DNA of 64,000 bases from Succinivibrio dextrinosolvens DSM 3072. GTDB taxonomy: Bacteria > Pseudomonadota > Gammaproteobacteria > Enterobacterales > Succinivibrionaceae. Positions 27,351 through 36,311 of this stretch are shown here, piece by piece. Positions within the stretch are counted from its first letter, which is position 1. Every line of letters begins with the position of its first letter. The notes below the pieces were generated by a model. It was not told where the DNA came from, did no database searches, and saw nothing but the letters and a program-made list of their open reading frames with translations. The stretch is from the NCBI RefSeq assembly GCF_900167015.1, contig NZ_FUXX01000003.1, positions 51,104-115,103 on the forward strand, given 5' to 3'. Position numbers and translations under genes: made by a program.

Positions 27351-28796
27351 TTATTCATCCTCTTCATCGTGAGGCCAGTATCTGTCTATGGTTCGCTGCA
27401 TATTAGCCCTGCCCACTGGATTAGCTGTATGCAGATCTATCTTATAAAAGGTTTCCCTCATACATAGCCAGTCTATAAGCTTAATAGCGTCTCCTCCTTC
27501 CTTTGCATAATCACCAAGATCATGATCAAGATTCAGCTCCTCAATAGCAACGGAGTGTTTCTCGTAAAACTTGATTTTGCTTATAGCCTCATTAACACTA
27601 TGACAATGCTCATATCCATCAGGGGCATCTCTTTCATCATCCAGCCAGATTTTCACACTATCAGTTAAGGCTTTACGTTTTTCTTTGTCTAATCTACGAA
27701 AATAATCTTCTTCATTTTTCCAGTAACCATCAGCTAAATAATAAGACATACTGGAGTTAACCCACTGCAGCTGTTTTTTCAGATGCTTCTGTATCTCAAG
27801 ATTCTTACAGTATTCAAATGCTATAAGCATTTCTTCATCCGAAACAGAAAATTTATCTTTCAGCCTAAGGGAGAAAATACGTAGGAAACGTTCTTTGTCT
27901 TTAAGAGGCTTTCTGTAATACTCCAGATCATAGTTATGGACATTAACCTCGGAGACCAGATGATACTGATTTAAGTTGTCAAAATAGAAGCAGTAACAAC
28001 TGATGTCAGAGCAGTCAATGCCTTTTAACAAACGCTCATCTGGATTAAAGGACTCGACTACAAAGGGAGATCCAAGTTCGTAATCACAGTTGAATCCATG
28101 AGTAACTCCTGCATACACGCAGTCTTTTGAGTTAACAAGAATATCTCCTGCTTTAAAAGGCATTGGAAGATAAATAAACAGCTTGTCAGTTGTATAGTAA
28201 AAGCGTTCCTGAGGAAGACACTCGTTGTCATAGATTTGCATCAGCTTTAAATCAGAATCAAAGAAAGCTCTGATATATTTACCATCAGATTTTCTGCGTC
28301 TGTTTTTTTTCTGAAAACCCAATAGGTAATTTTTAGAAAACTGAACAACAGAAACATATTCTCTATCTTCAGATGAGTATTCCTCTAGATAACCATTTAA
28401 AGCATCTTCAAAGGAAGGAAAACTTGCAAAAGAGTAGAACTCAGTTCGATCTTTTTCTAGAATTCTTACCTCATAATAGCACTCGGGCTCCTTGGCTTTC
28501 AGAAGCTCTATAAGAACGCTGTAATTCTCAATAATGCCTTTGGTCAGCTCATGAAGACTCTCAAACTCATTCTTATCTCCATCCTTAGGCTGTTTTTTAA
28601 AAAAGCTTGGATGTCTAATGGTTACATCCTCATCAGGGGCATCCAGAAGTAATTTCATGGCCTCAAGCTTTTCCTCAAGAGGAATACGATAACATTTATC
28701 TACAAGAAAAAGCTTCTGCTCTCCAGAGAGTTTATAGTCTATCTCATAAAGGTATTCACGAATGTCTCGGGAATTTACGAATCTTATATAGTCCAT
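27351..28796 (-). CDS. Island-specific N-domain fused to a cyclic-phosphate-processing receiver (cREC) domain
   Basis: The last 90 residues of this 481-residue protein match the cREC pattern: KIWLDDERDAPDGYEHC, then NLDHDLGDYAKEGGDA and LHTANPVGRANM. cREC is a receiver-fold domain predicted from comparative genomics to act on cyclic phosphates at RNA ends in repair systems. The N-terminal 330 residues are paralogous to the two upstream genes (shared blocks: VNSRDIREYLYEIDYKL at the start and PMPFKAGDI in the middle). The start overlaps the stop of the middle paralogue, so the three form one operon. Confidence 0.75.
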   Translation of the reverse strand: MDYIRFVNSRDIREYLYEIDYKLSGEQKLFLVDKCYRIPLEEKLEAMKLLLDAPDEDVTIRHPSFFKKQPKDGDKNEFESLHELTKGIIENYSVLIELLKAKEPECYYEVRILEKDRTEFYSFASFPSFEDALNGYLEEYSSEDREYVSVVQFSKNYLLGFQKKNRRRKSDGKYIRAFFDSDLKLMQIYDNECLPQERFYYTTDKLFIYLPMPFKAGDILVNSKDCVYAGVTHGFNCDYELGSPFVVESFNPDERLLKGIDCSDISCYCFYFDNLNQYHLVSEVNVHNYDLEYYRKPLKDKERFLRIFSLRLKDKFSVSDEEMLIAFEYCKNLEIQKHLKKQLQWVNSSMSYYLADGYWKNEEDYFRRLDKEKRKALTDSVKIWLDDERDAPDGYEHCHSVNEAISKIKFYEKHSVAIEELNLDHDLGDYAKEGGDAIKLIDWLCMRETFYKIDLHTANPVGRANMQRTIDRYWPHDEEDE

Positions 28797-29824
28797 TATT
28801 TCTTCATCAACTCCTTTATCCTTATTATCAATCTGTCAATCGCATCTAGCACTTGCAGCTGACAATTTAGCTCTATTGCACTTACTGCAGAGAAAAACAA
28901 ATCAGGGGCAAGCTTTCCCTTTTCCATTTCGCCTAAAGGAATCAGCTTGCGATTTATGGCTTCAAGTTCAGCCTTATCTGCATATTCAAGATCATAATAA
29001 AAAGAGGTGTGCTCTTTATAAAACCCATTTTCATCAGGAAACAGCCCCCAGTACAGAATGTCGGAGCCATCATGTACAGGAGAATCATCGAATTGACCGA
29101 TCTCCGAAGGGGTATAAGATAGAAATACACTGTAATTATGATGATTTTTTCTATCCATTGAGTAATATGGAATTCCTAATCTTTTCACGATATCTCCACG
29201 TTTAAAGGGCATAGGAATACTTATCAGCATTGCCGATACGTCTACTCCATATAACTTCAGACCGCTAACAGAGCCACAGTCAACCTTAAGCACTTCTGCC
29301 TCTTTTGAAAGGATACAGGTTGCAACTTCTTCTTTACAATCATCTGATGTTTCAGCACTTTCAGAGAATATATACTTTCTGATTCGATAGAAATCATTTT
29401 GCTTCCCATAATACTCATCCTCGGCATAATCTCTGATTGCTCCAAGACAGTTATCGTAGTTACGGTAATAGCCTATATGCTGAAAATCATCTGAACTGCT
29501 ATCCATGAGCTCTGCTTCGTATACAAAATCTGTTGAAAAATCTTTTATAAACTTAAACTTGGCATATGTATCACATATGTACCGTCTTATAAATTCATGA
29601 ACACTAAGTCCCAAAGACTCAGAGAAAACAGGATTGGTAATCGAGTGCATAGAACTGTCTTCAGTGAAATCACATAGCTCTTCAAGAGCAGATATTTTTT
29701 CTTTTAGAGTTATGAAGTTGCACATAACAATCAAGAAAAACTGCTGTTCCACATTGAGCTTGTAGTCAATGTCATAAAGATATTTTCTGATATCCTTTGA
29801 ATTAACGTATTTGATGCAGTCCAT
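28796..29824 (-). CDS. Paralogue of the cREC-protein N-domain (no cREC)
   Basis: 342 residues, starting MDCIKYVNSKDIRKYLYDIDYKL, with HEFIRRYICD near residue 75, IPMPFKRGDIV near residue 205 and ILYWGLFPDENGFY near residue 255. All of these have counterparts in the genes on both sides. It ends where the neighbour's cREC domain would begin. No catalytic motif is recognised. Its stop and the next gene's start share base 28796. Three adjacent diverged copies suggest a hetero-oligomer or functional specialisation after duplication. Confidence 0.7.
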   Translation of the reverse strand: MDCIKYVNSKDIRKYLYDIDYKLNVEQQFFLIVMCNFITLKEKISALEELCDFTEDSSMHSITNPVFSESLGLSVHEFIRRYICDTYAKFKFIKDFSTDFVYEAELMDSSSDDFQHIGYYRNYDNCLGAIRDYAEDEYYGKQNDFYRIRKYIFSESAETSDDCKEEVATCILSKEAEVLKVDCGSVSGLKLYGVDVSAMLISIPMPFKRGDIVKRLGIPYYSMDRKNHHNYSVFLSYTPSEIGQFDDSPVHDGSDILYWGLFPDENGFYKEHTSFYYDLEYADKAELEAINRKLIPLGEMEKGKLAPDLFFSAVSAIELNCQLQVLDAIDRLIIRIKELMKK

Positions 29825-29865
29825 TCCAAACCTTGCCTTATACTCTTATGAATAACCTATAAGAA

Positions 29866-30861
29866 CTATAAGTTAATGCCCACTTTTTCTAAAGAATCAA
29901 AAAAAGTTGATAGATACTCCTTCTCAAGAGCTTCTTCAGTTTTAATCTCCTGATATCTAACTGTTTTATAAAACTCATCAACTTCAATTTCGCCTTTTAA
30001 ATATTTGCTAAGGGGAATAAGCTTAAGTTCATTGCCATGAAGCAAAGATAGATTTGCATATTCAAGTTCATAGCTAAAAGGAATCCCCCAACCACTTCTA
30101 AAACCGGTTGCAAAAGGATAAATACCATAGTAAAGAATATCTCCAAAGGAGCGTCCTTGTTTGTAATCCTCAGGTTTTTCCGGATGATATCCAAGATATA
30201 CACTGCTATGATTACGACCCAAAGTTACGATATCACCTCGTTTAAAAGGCATAGGAATGCCTATATACATTCCGTCAATACCAACGCCGTAAGTTTTGCA
30301 GTTATTGTCATAGACATAGATATCCATCAACTGAAGATTATTTGAATAAAAACAGTAGCTAGAGCCTGAAAGATAATTATCTCCACAGTAATACGCATCA
30401 TCAAACAAGATTTTCTCAATGCGAAAACGTTCGTTGTCTCCCATTTGATTTTCTTTTGAGTATTTTTGAACTGCATCAAAGCAGCTCTGAAAGGATTTAA
30501 AATATCCTAAAAGATCCGAATCTGAATTACTTTCATACTCAATTTTTGCCTGATAGAAGTAACCTTGGGAATAATCTTTCATAAAAGCAGTCATTGCTTT
30601 TACATCACTGATGTATCTTCTTATAAATTCATGGGATGTAATACCAACGAGTTCAGAATAATTAATCTCATCAGTAATTGAGGTTAAAGGAAGATCATCT
30701 GAGGATTGAAGATACGATTCTAAAGCCTTTACCTTCTCATCAACGCCAATAAACGAGCAGGCTAAGACAATAAAAATTTTCTGATCAGGACTAAGTTTGT
30801 AATCAATATCGTAAAGATAATGTCTAATGTCTTTTGAATTAACGTACCTTATAAAGTCCAT
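29866..30861 (-). CDS. Paralogue of the cREC-protein N-domain (no cREC), first gene of the operon
   Basis: 331 residues starting MDFIRYVNSKDIRHYLYDI, with HEFIRRYISD, IPMPFKRGDIV and ILYYGIYPFATGF in the same order as the middle paralogue. No known catalytic motif, signal peptide or membrane segment. GGAGG lies 7 bases before the ATG, and the shared island promoter (copy D) is just upstream, so this operon joins the regulon. The next gene follows 41 bases downstream. Confidence 0.7.
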   Translation of the reverse strand: MDFIRYVNSKDIRHYLYDIDYKLSPDQKIFIVLACSFIGVDEKVKALESYLQSSDDLPLTSITDEINYSELVGITSHEFIRRYISDVKAMTAFMKDYSQGYFYQAKIEYESNSDSDLLGYFKSFQSCFDAVQKYSKENQMGDNERFRIEKILFDDAYYCGDNYLSGSSYCFYSNNLQLMDIYVYDNNCKTYGVGIDGMYIGIPMPFKRGDIVTLGRNHSSVYLGYHPEKPEDYKQGRSFGDILYYGIYPFATGFRSGWGIPFSYELEYANLSLLHGNELKLIPLSKYLKGEIEVDEFYKTVRYQEIKTEEALEKEYLSTFFDSLEKVGINL

Positions 30862-30886
30862 GAAGAACCTCCACTCTTTTTTTTAA

Positions 30887-30917
30887 TAGGATAAAAGAGG
30901 TTCATTCCAGATCTTGA
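30887..30917 (-). promoter_or_regulatory. Shared island promoter, copy D (cREC operon)
   Basis: On the minus strand TCAAGATCTGGAATG is followed by TTATCCTA at the same 15-base spacing. It shares the 12-mer AAGATCTGGAAT with copy E. It lies 26-56 bases before the first ATG of the three-gene operon. Confidence 0.6.
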
Positions 30918-31098
30918 TAGATATGAAGAAAAGAAAAAAACATCAGGAACAAAAACTGCTCTGTTTCAAAGCACAGACTTTGAACTAGAAGATTTTATTT
31001 ATAAAGTTGATTTTTTATCATTGCTCATAATCCTAAGCATTAGTTTTAATCTAATATAGGAGCTTATTTGCGGTGTTCTAAATCTTAATGAAGAGTTT

Positions 31099-31872
31099 CT
31101 AAGCAATCACCGTTGAATAGAATAGCCTATTTAATGGCGTAATGTCCTTTGGACTGTCCTGCTTTAAAGACTCAGCATAAACCTTTAATCCAGGAAGTTC
31201 TTCTCTGATAAAGGAATCCAGATCTGCATAGCGCTTCTCCTCATCTTTCTCTTTGATTCTGGACTTGATCTCTAATATCTCCTTTACAGTGGACTTAAGT
31301 TCAGAAGGGAGATTATCTTCAACAAGATCACTAAAAGTCATAGGAGGCACCTTACCATGCCCTTTAATAAACTTTGCCGCAAGGATTACCCTTAATATGT
31401 ACAGATAGCTTTTATAACTTATGGTGCTGTTGCTTTCATTTGCTTTGAATATATGCGCACCTTCACCGTAGTAATGGTAGATACTGGCCTTAGGATTGAA
31501 ATAAACCTTGATATGCCCTGCTATCTGTTCCCATTCGTCAGTATTTCTGTAGACTATCGGAGAGTTTGCCCACTCAAAGGCAACACTGTTGGATTTGTAT
31601 ATAAGCTTTAAGTATTTACCTAAGTCCCATCCGACCATATCCATTTCAGCTGTAGGATAATACTCAAGAGTATCTTCAGCTTTACCGAGGTTAAAATAAG
31701 CCTCTGGTTGTTTCACATATATAAAACGAACATCATAATCACTGTCAGGTGAGGCAAAGCCCCAGGCTCTGCTTCCGGATTCAATTGCAAAAAGAATCCT
31801 GACATCATGCTTACGTTCAATTTCAACAAGATGGCACTGAATCTCTTCAAATGATGATTTACTGTTTTCCAT
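31099..31872 (-). CDS. RlaP-type nucleotidyltransferase (PF10127), second gene
   Basis: The polymerase-beta fold core is visible near the N-terminus: AIESGSRAWGF followed by SPDSDYDVRFIYV, in which GS and the DxD metal ligands are intact. Downstream come TLEYYPTAEMDMVGWDLGKYLKL and FEWANSPIVY, as in RlaP-like proteins. RlaP enzymes are predicted to add nucleotides in RNA repair pathways. I place the start at 31872 because AGGAG is 9 bases upstream; an in-frame codon at 31890 would add 6 residues. It overlaps the preceding RlaP gene by 14 bases, so the two are coupled. Confidence 0.8.
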   Translation of the reverse strand: MENSKSSFEEIQCHLVEIERKHDVRILFAIESGSRAWGFASPDSDYDVRFIYVKQPEAYFNLGKAEDTLEYYPTAEMDMVGWDLGKYLKLIYKSNSVAFEWANSPIVYRNTDEWEQIAGHIKVYFNPKASIYHYYGEGAHIFKANESNSTISYKSYLYILRVILAAKFIKGHGKVPPMTFSDLVEDNLPSELKSTVKEILEIKSRIKEKDEEKRYADLDSFIREELPGLKVYAESLKQDSPKDITPLNRLFYSTVIA

Positions 31873-32884
31873 TGAGAACAATCTCCTCATTAAGAGAGAT
31901 TACGAATTCTTCAATCCGATTTCTGTCTGGTTCATCGGGAAGAGATGTATGTTCTGCCGCATACTGGAATCTAGACTCAAGATCATTTACAAGATCGAAG
32001 AATTCACTTTTATAAGAGCCATCTTCATTCTGGAAATAACCATTTCTAATCTGCATCAGAAGATCGTGATCCTGTTCTCTGCAGGTAATAATTTTCTCTG
32101 TCTCTAGTAAATCTATTCCCATCAGGAAAAGTCTTACCAGATGCATAGAATGCTTGTTCAGGTGAAGATCATCCTTCTTGCGGTTTCGATGCTGCAGCTT
32201 GTCATAGTTTCTGACAACATATTCGAGCTCTGAGAGAATGTTCTTGTAATCTCTTATTGGGTAATGCTCAAGATTAACATCAATAAAGATTTCAGAATCC
32301 AGTTCAGGATTTATAGCCTGTCCTTTGCTCAAGACAATGCTGCCGTTATCAAAGTAGGTATATTTATCTTTAAGATTTCTTAAACTCTTCTGCAGAGAAT
32401 TGAAGATATGATCTTCTTTATCACTCTGAGAAAGGTGGTCACGAGCCAAGGCATTCTGCAGGCGTCTTAGCTGATCATTGGCATAATCTCCAAAGGCATT
32501 TATCGCTCTTTTGGATAGAAACATTCTGTGATTATCAAGAAGAGCCCTTCCCTGTGGCTTAAGAATAAAGTAATGTTCAGGCTTAAGTCCAAGAAGCTCA
32601 ATGGTGTTTGGATTGCAGCGCTGTAGCAGCTGTACAATCCTTTTTAGGCTGTAAATTACGGTATCAGTCTCCACTTCAGTAAACTGTTCAAAATCACCAA
32701 AGCCAAGTAAATCTCTTTTAGATGGAAGCGCAACACCTCTAAGATCAACATCACTGTTCTCATTGGCAGTACCATAGCCGTGGCTGCCTGTAAGTCCAAG
32801 CAGTATGATGTTATCTCCTAAATGCTCATTGCTCTTTAAAAAGTCATATTCTGGTGAATTAAGAATCTCTTTAGATACAGTCAA
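31859..32884 (-). CDS. RlaP-type nucleotidyltransferase (PF10127), first gene
   Basis: The core reads LGLTGSHGYGTANENSDVDLRGV near residue 30 (GS...DVD metal-binding pattern), then DTVIYSLKRIVQLLQRCNPNTIELL, the family's conserved second block. The C-terminal half is helical with KHSMHLVRLFLMGIDLLE, a likely nucleotide- or RNA-binding helix bundle. At 341 residues it is longer than its 258-residue downstream partner, and the two differ enough to have separate substrates. It stands behind shared promoter copy F. Confidence 0.8.
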   Translation of the reverse strand: MTVSKEILNSPEYDFLKSNEHLGDNIILLGLTGSHGYGTANENSDVDLRGVALPSKRDLLGFGDFEQFTEVETDTVIYSLKRIVQLLQRCNPNTIELLGLKPEHYFILKPQGRALLDNHRMFLSKRAINAFGDYANDQLRRLQNALARDHLSQSDKEDHIFNSLQKSLRNLKDKYTYFDNGSIVLSKGQAINPELDSEIFIDVNLEHYPIRDYKNILSELEYVVRNYDKLQHRNRKKDDLHLNKHSMHLVRLFLMGIDLLETEKIITCREQDHDLLMQIRNGYFQNEDGSYKSEFFDLVNDLESRFQYAAEHTSLPDEPDRNRIEEFVISLNEEIVLNGKQ

Positions 32885-32919
32885 AATGAAACCTCAAACT
32901 AGATAAAAACTATTCCCCT

Positions 32920-32950
32920 TATTATGAAGGATTATCGTTCCGAAAACTGA
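32920..32950 (-). promoter_or_regulatory. Shared island promoter, copy F (RlaP operon)
   Basis: On the minus strand TCAGTTTTCGGAACG precedes TCATAATA with the standard 15-base spacing; the -10 is CATAAT. The first base of the core is C instead of T. It lies about 36 bases before the ATG at 32884. Confidence 0.55.
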
Positions 32951-33286
32951 TATCCGATTAGATAAAACTGCCTTTATGATTTTTTATGAGATATCAAAAT
33001 ACGGAATGATGATGTTATAGACTTAAATATGTAAATGGTTCTAGGGATTGTGTTTTGAGACAATTACCGGGGAACTGTCAACTGGGAGTTGGTTGGGGAA
33101 TTCGCCCTTCTGTAATATACGTACCGGAATCGAATGTCGTATTTCTCTCAAAATTTAAGCAAACTTCCCAAATCTAGCCTATATTTATACTTTTGTCTTC
33201 TTATAAAAATACTAAGTTCCTCACGTTGGCCCCACAGTAGGGGGATTCCGCGGCAAAGATAAAACTACTAATTACCTAGGCCTAGA
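32951..33286. other. Gene-free region at the right edge of the island
   Basis: About 335 bases without a gene. CCCC-ACAGTA-GGGG near 33222-33243 could form a small hairpin. No attachment site, tRNA or integrase is seen at this border. Confidence 0.35.
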
Positions 33287-35125
33287 TTATCTCTTCTCAG
33301 CCATATTACCAAGAGATTTAACCACGCAATCCTTACCGCCAAAGCCAATTCCTAATCCATAAACTTTGCTGTATTGCTCTTTTATATATGGCTCAGCATA
33401 TTTCTGTTTAATGATTTGATCAACTGCATTATTAGCACTGTCTATACGGGATAAACGATCATTGTTACCCTTTTTTAATTCCAGAACAGTTACTGTGTCA
33501 GTTGAATCCCTTTTAAGTACAATATCAGGGAAGCCAGAACCTTTTTCAATCTCCTCAAGAAACTCAACTCCTTTTGCGGCACAGGCAAATCCAAGTACAC
33601 CTGCTAAAAAACCATGATAGTAGAATTCACTTCTAGTATTTCTTACACTTAAGAAACTCATAAGCATGGATGTTATAAGTTCCTGAGCTTCCAGAGATCT
33701 ATTCTCTAAAAGCAAATCTACAAGAGTCATTGCCTGATTGAACCAATAAGGATTATTTTCTCCATATAAAAACTTCTGTTTTGCTCTAAAGCAGGAGAGA
33801 ACTTCCTGATTTGGAATCCTGATTGCAACCTCTCCGGCATAATCAGAGTTCTCTGCGTAAGTAACGTATCCAGTATGCAGCATAAGCGTCATAAAGACAT
33901 CAAAGCTTACTCTGTCACGAATATCAGGATAAGTTGTAAATTCCTGTAAGGTGATGTTTACTGTTTCACCATCTAGAATCTGCTGCAGTCTGGACAGATT
34001 TTCAGCGTCATGTGATTCCATATTATTCTGGATAAACAGGTTAATTAAATCATTACCACTTGTGTTAACCCAGAATGGCTGAGGCTTGTTATTATCCCCA
34101 TGAAGTGCCTTATTGCAGTAGCAGATTAAGCTCCAAGGGCAGAAGATATGATTTTTACCAAATCGATAACCGTCATACCACTCTTTTACATCAGATTCCT
34201 TATCGGAGAGCTCGCAGTCATCAAGAAGTTTTCTGGTTTCATCCTTGGTAAAGCCGAAGAATTGGGTGAATGGTTCATCACTCATGCCGTAAGTAGTAAA
34301 GTTATTGGCATCAGTAAAAACACTCTGATGTGCAATTCTCAGACAACCTGAAACAATTCCTTTATAAAGCCATGTCAGATTATCCTTTTTAAAGGTATTG
34401 CCACTAATGGTCCTGATTATTCCAAGCATATCATCGTAGTAAGGATTTTTTGCAGTAACAGCCTTCTGCAGAGGAACATCATATTCATCTATAATTACAA
34501 TAACCTTACGACCAAACTCCTTATACAGCATAGCTCCAATTTGAGGAATTGCAGTTCCTAAAATTGAAATTGCTTTACTTAGATTTTGAGGTTCATACAG
34601 TTCATCTTTCTGTAGAATACAGAACTTTTTATTGTCTATGTATTTTTCAATATCATCGGAACTTTGTATTGAACTTCTGGTAAGAAAATCAAACTCGCCA
34701 TACAGCATTCCAATTTTATAAACAAGTTGCGCTACAGCCTGTTGAAAACAGGTGCCTTCAACTGTTTTAAAAGAGATGCTGATTACAGGAAACTCACCCA
34801 TGACTTTCTCTCGAAGTTCTCTGTAATCATCACCTGCAACAGCCAGACTTCTGCCATTATCAACAAATAGTTTCTGCTGATAGGATTTATCCTGAGGATT
34901 CTGATAGTTTAACTTGCAGAACTCTTTGATCATGCTCAGGTTAAGAGTTTTACCAAATCTGCGAGGACGGATAAAGAGTGAATTCTTATCATCTGAGGAG
35001 CTCATAAAAAGAGTTTTTAAATAAGCAGTCTTATCAACGTAATATGCCCCACCGTTGATAATTTCTTCAAAATCTTCACTGCCAGTATTAAATTTTACAT
35101 CCTTCATAAGAGCCTCATTCTCCAC
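33287..35125 (-). CDS. AAA-ATPase-like / PD-(D/E)XK nuclease family protein (PF09820-PF08011 type)
   Basis: The 612-residue protein opens with FNTGSEDFEEIINGGAYYVD and SLFIRPRRFGKTLNLSM, the modified P-loop that defines this family. The Walker B-like IIDEYDVPL is near residue 212 and the TYGMSDEPFTQFFGFTKDE segment near residue 275. The C-terminus keeps the nuclease-like GFPDIVLKRDSTDTVTVLELKKG (D and E-x-K). These proteins are multi-copy in gut anaerobes and their role is unknown; a mobile or defence function has been suggested. The start near 35125 gives MENEALMKDVKFN; ATG at 35107 (MKDVKFN) is an alternative. Confidence 0.85.
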   Translation of the reverse strand: MENEALMKDVKFNTGSEDFEEIINGGAYYVDKTAYLKTLFMSSSDDKNSLFIRPRRFGKTLNLSMIKEFCKLNYQNPQDKSYQQKLFVDNGRSLAVAGDDYRELREKVMGEFPVISISFKTVEGTCFQQAVAQLVYKIGMLYGEFDFLTRSSIQSSDDIEKYIDNKKFCILQKDELYEPQNLSKAISILGTAIPQIGAMLYKEFGRKVIVIIDEYDVPLQKAVTAKNPYYDDMLGIIRTISGNTFKKDNLTWLYKGIVSGCLRIAHQSVFTDANNFTTYGMSDEPFTQFFGFTKDETRKLLDDCELSDKESDVKEWYDGYRFGKNHIFCPWSLICYCNKALHGDNNKPQPFWVNTSGNDLINLFIQNNMESHDAENLSRLQQILDGETVNITLQEFTTYPDIRDRVSFDVFMTLMLHTGYVTYAENSDYAGEVAIRIPNQEVLSCFRAKQKFLYGENNPYWFNQAMTLVDLLLENRSLEAQELITSMLMSFLSVRNTRSEFYYHGFLAGVLGFACAAKGVEFLEEIEKGSGFPDIVLKRDSTDTVTVLELKKGNNDRLSRIDSANNAVDQIIKQKYAEPYIKEQYSKVYGLGIGFGGKDCVVKSLGNMAEKR

Positions 35126-35437
35126 TATATCGGAACTAATTGTATCACAAGCGGTTATTTACGGTATTAGAGCCTCGCTATGTTTCTGTGATTTTTCCGT
35201 GAGTTAAAAAATATAAAAACGCAAATGCAACTTTAAAAAGTTCAATCTATTTTGTTGGTCAAAAAAAATAGCAATATCGGGTCACAAGAAAGCAATATCC
35301 AACAGAAAAATAATATCGTCACTTAAGACAGGAGAAAAAAGAGAATAGAGGTAATTGAGTTTGTCATATAGAATCGCCCCTTCAGATAGAACTGACAAAA
35401 GCGATTCAGCGACAATAAATAGATTTAAAGACAGGTC
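35126..35437. other. Gene-free region
   Basis: About 310 AT-rich bases between two minus-strand genes. I see the upstream region of the AAA/nuclease gene and no gene, repeat or strong terminator for ttcA's 3' side beyond a run of short weak hairpins. Confidence 0.35.
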
Positions 35438-36310
35438 TTACTTCACCTTAGGACCATTGGAAATTTTTGTAAAATCAAAAAGTTCCCTATCTAGAAGATG
35501 AGATGGAGCAACATTCTTTAAAGACTTGAAGACAATATCAGCACGCTTTGGATATTCTTTATCCCACTGCTTAATCATCCTATTCATGTTGGCTCGCTGC
35601 TGATCCTCTCCCCAGCCGCAAAGCCCCTTAGGCAGCAGCGGATATTCCTTTAGCTTTGACAGAGCAATCAGATCTCTTTCACGGCAGTAGATTAAAGGAC
35701 GAATCACAGTAAGATCGTCTTTGTCATTTCTTAAAACCGGAGGCATTGCCTTCATCATGCCTGAGTAAAACAGATTCAGGAAGAAGGTTGATAAGCAGTC
35801 ATCCTTGTGATGACCTAAAGCAACCTTGTTGGCACCAATCTCTCTTGCAAATGAGTACAGAAAACCGCGACGAAGTCTTGAGCATAAGGAGCAGTAAGGA
35901 ACACCATCTTCAAGCTTTTCCTTGCAGATCTCGTATACAGGTCTTTTCAGCATGTGATACTCAAGACCGACCTTCTTTAAATGGTCCTCTAAAAGATGCT
36001 CTGGTGCGTTTGGAAAGCCTGAATCAATATGTACAGGGATAAGAGTAAAGTCTATAGGAGCGGAACGCTTTAGAGACAGCATCATATCCAGAAGAACATA
36101 GCTGTCCTTACCGCCGGACATACAGACTAAGATCTTATCGCCCTCTTCAATCATGCCGTAATCACCAATAGCATGACCAACCTTACGGCGAAGTCTCTTA
36201 AAGAGCTTATCTGCCTTGTATTTTTCCTGCTTATCTTCAATATTAAAATATGGGCTGACATTACGGGCGTAAGCATCAGCCTGCTCTGGTAGATTCTTGT
36301 CGTTCTGCAT
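35438..36310 (-). CDS. ttcA: tRNA 2-thiocytidine(32) synthetase TtcA
   Basis: The PP-loop motif SGGKDSY is at about residue 66, and the iron-sulfur cysteines appear in PYCSLCSRLRRG, with a third in LCGWGEDQQR. TtcA thiolates C32 of certain tRNAs using a [4Fe-4S] cluster. The ATG at 36310, one base after the uspE stop, gives MQNDKNLPEQ; the longer frame from a TTG at 36355 would overlap uspE by 44 bases and lacks a good ribosome binding site. The uspE-ttcA neighbourhood is a common gammaproteobacterial arrangement, so this is core genome. Confidence 0.93.
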   Translation of the reverse strand: MQNDKNLPEQADAYARNVSPYFNIEDKQEKYKADKLFKRLRRKVGHAIGDYGMIEEGDKILVCMSGGKDSYVLLDMMLSLKRSAPIDFTLIPVHIDSGFPNAPEHLLEDHLKKVGLEYHMLKRPVYEICKEKLEDGVPYCSLCSRLRRGFLYSFAREIGANKVALGHHKDDCLSTFFLNLFYSGMMKAMPPVLRNDKDDLTVIRPLIYCRERDLIALSKLKEYPLLPKGLCGWGEDQQRANMNRMIKQWDKEYPKRADIVFKSLKNVAPSHLLDRELFDFTKISNGPKVK

Positions 36311-36311
36311 T

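Noticed and set aside
16619..32950. Sigma-54 (-24/-12) promoters, as used by rtcBA/rsr operons in enterobacteria
   Set aside because: TGGAACG resembles the -24 element, but the GC expected 10 bases after GG is missing in all seven sites (TCTC, TTTC, CTTT and others instead of TTGC), and no RtcR-like activator is in the window.
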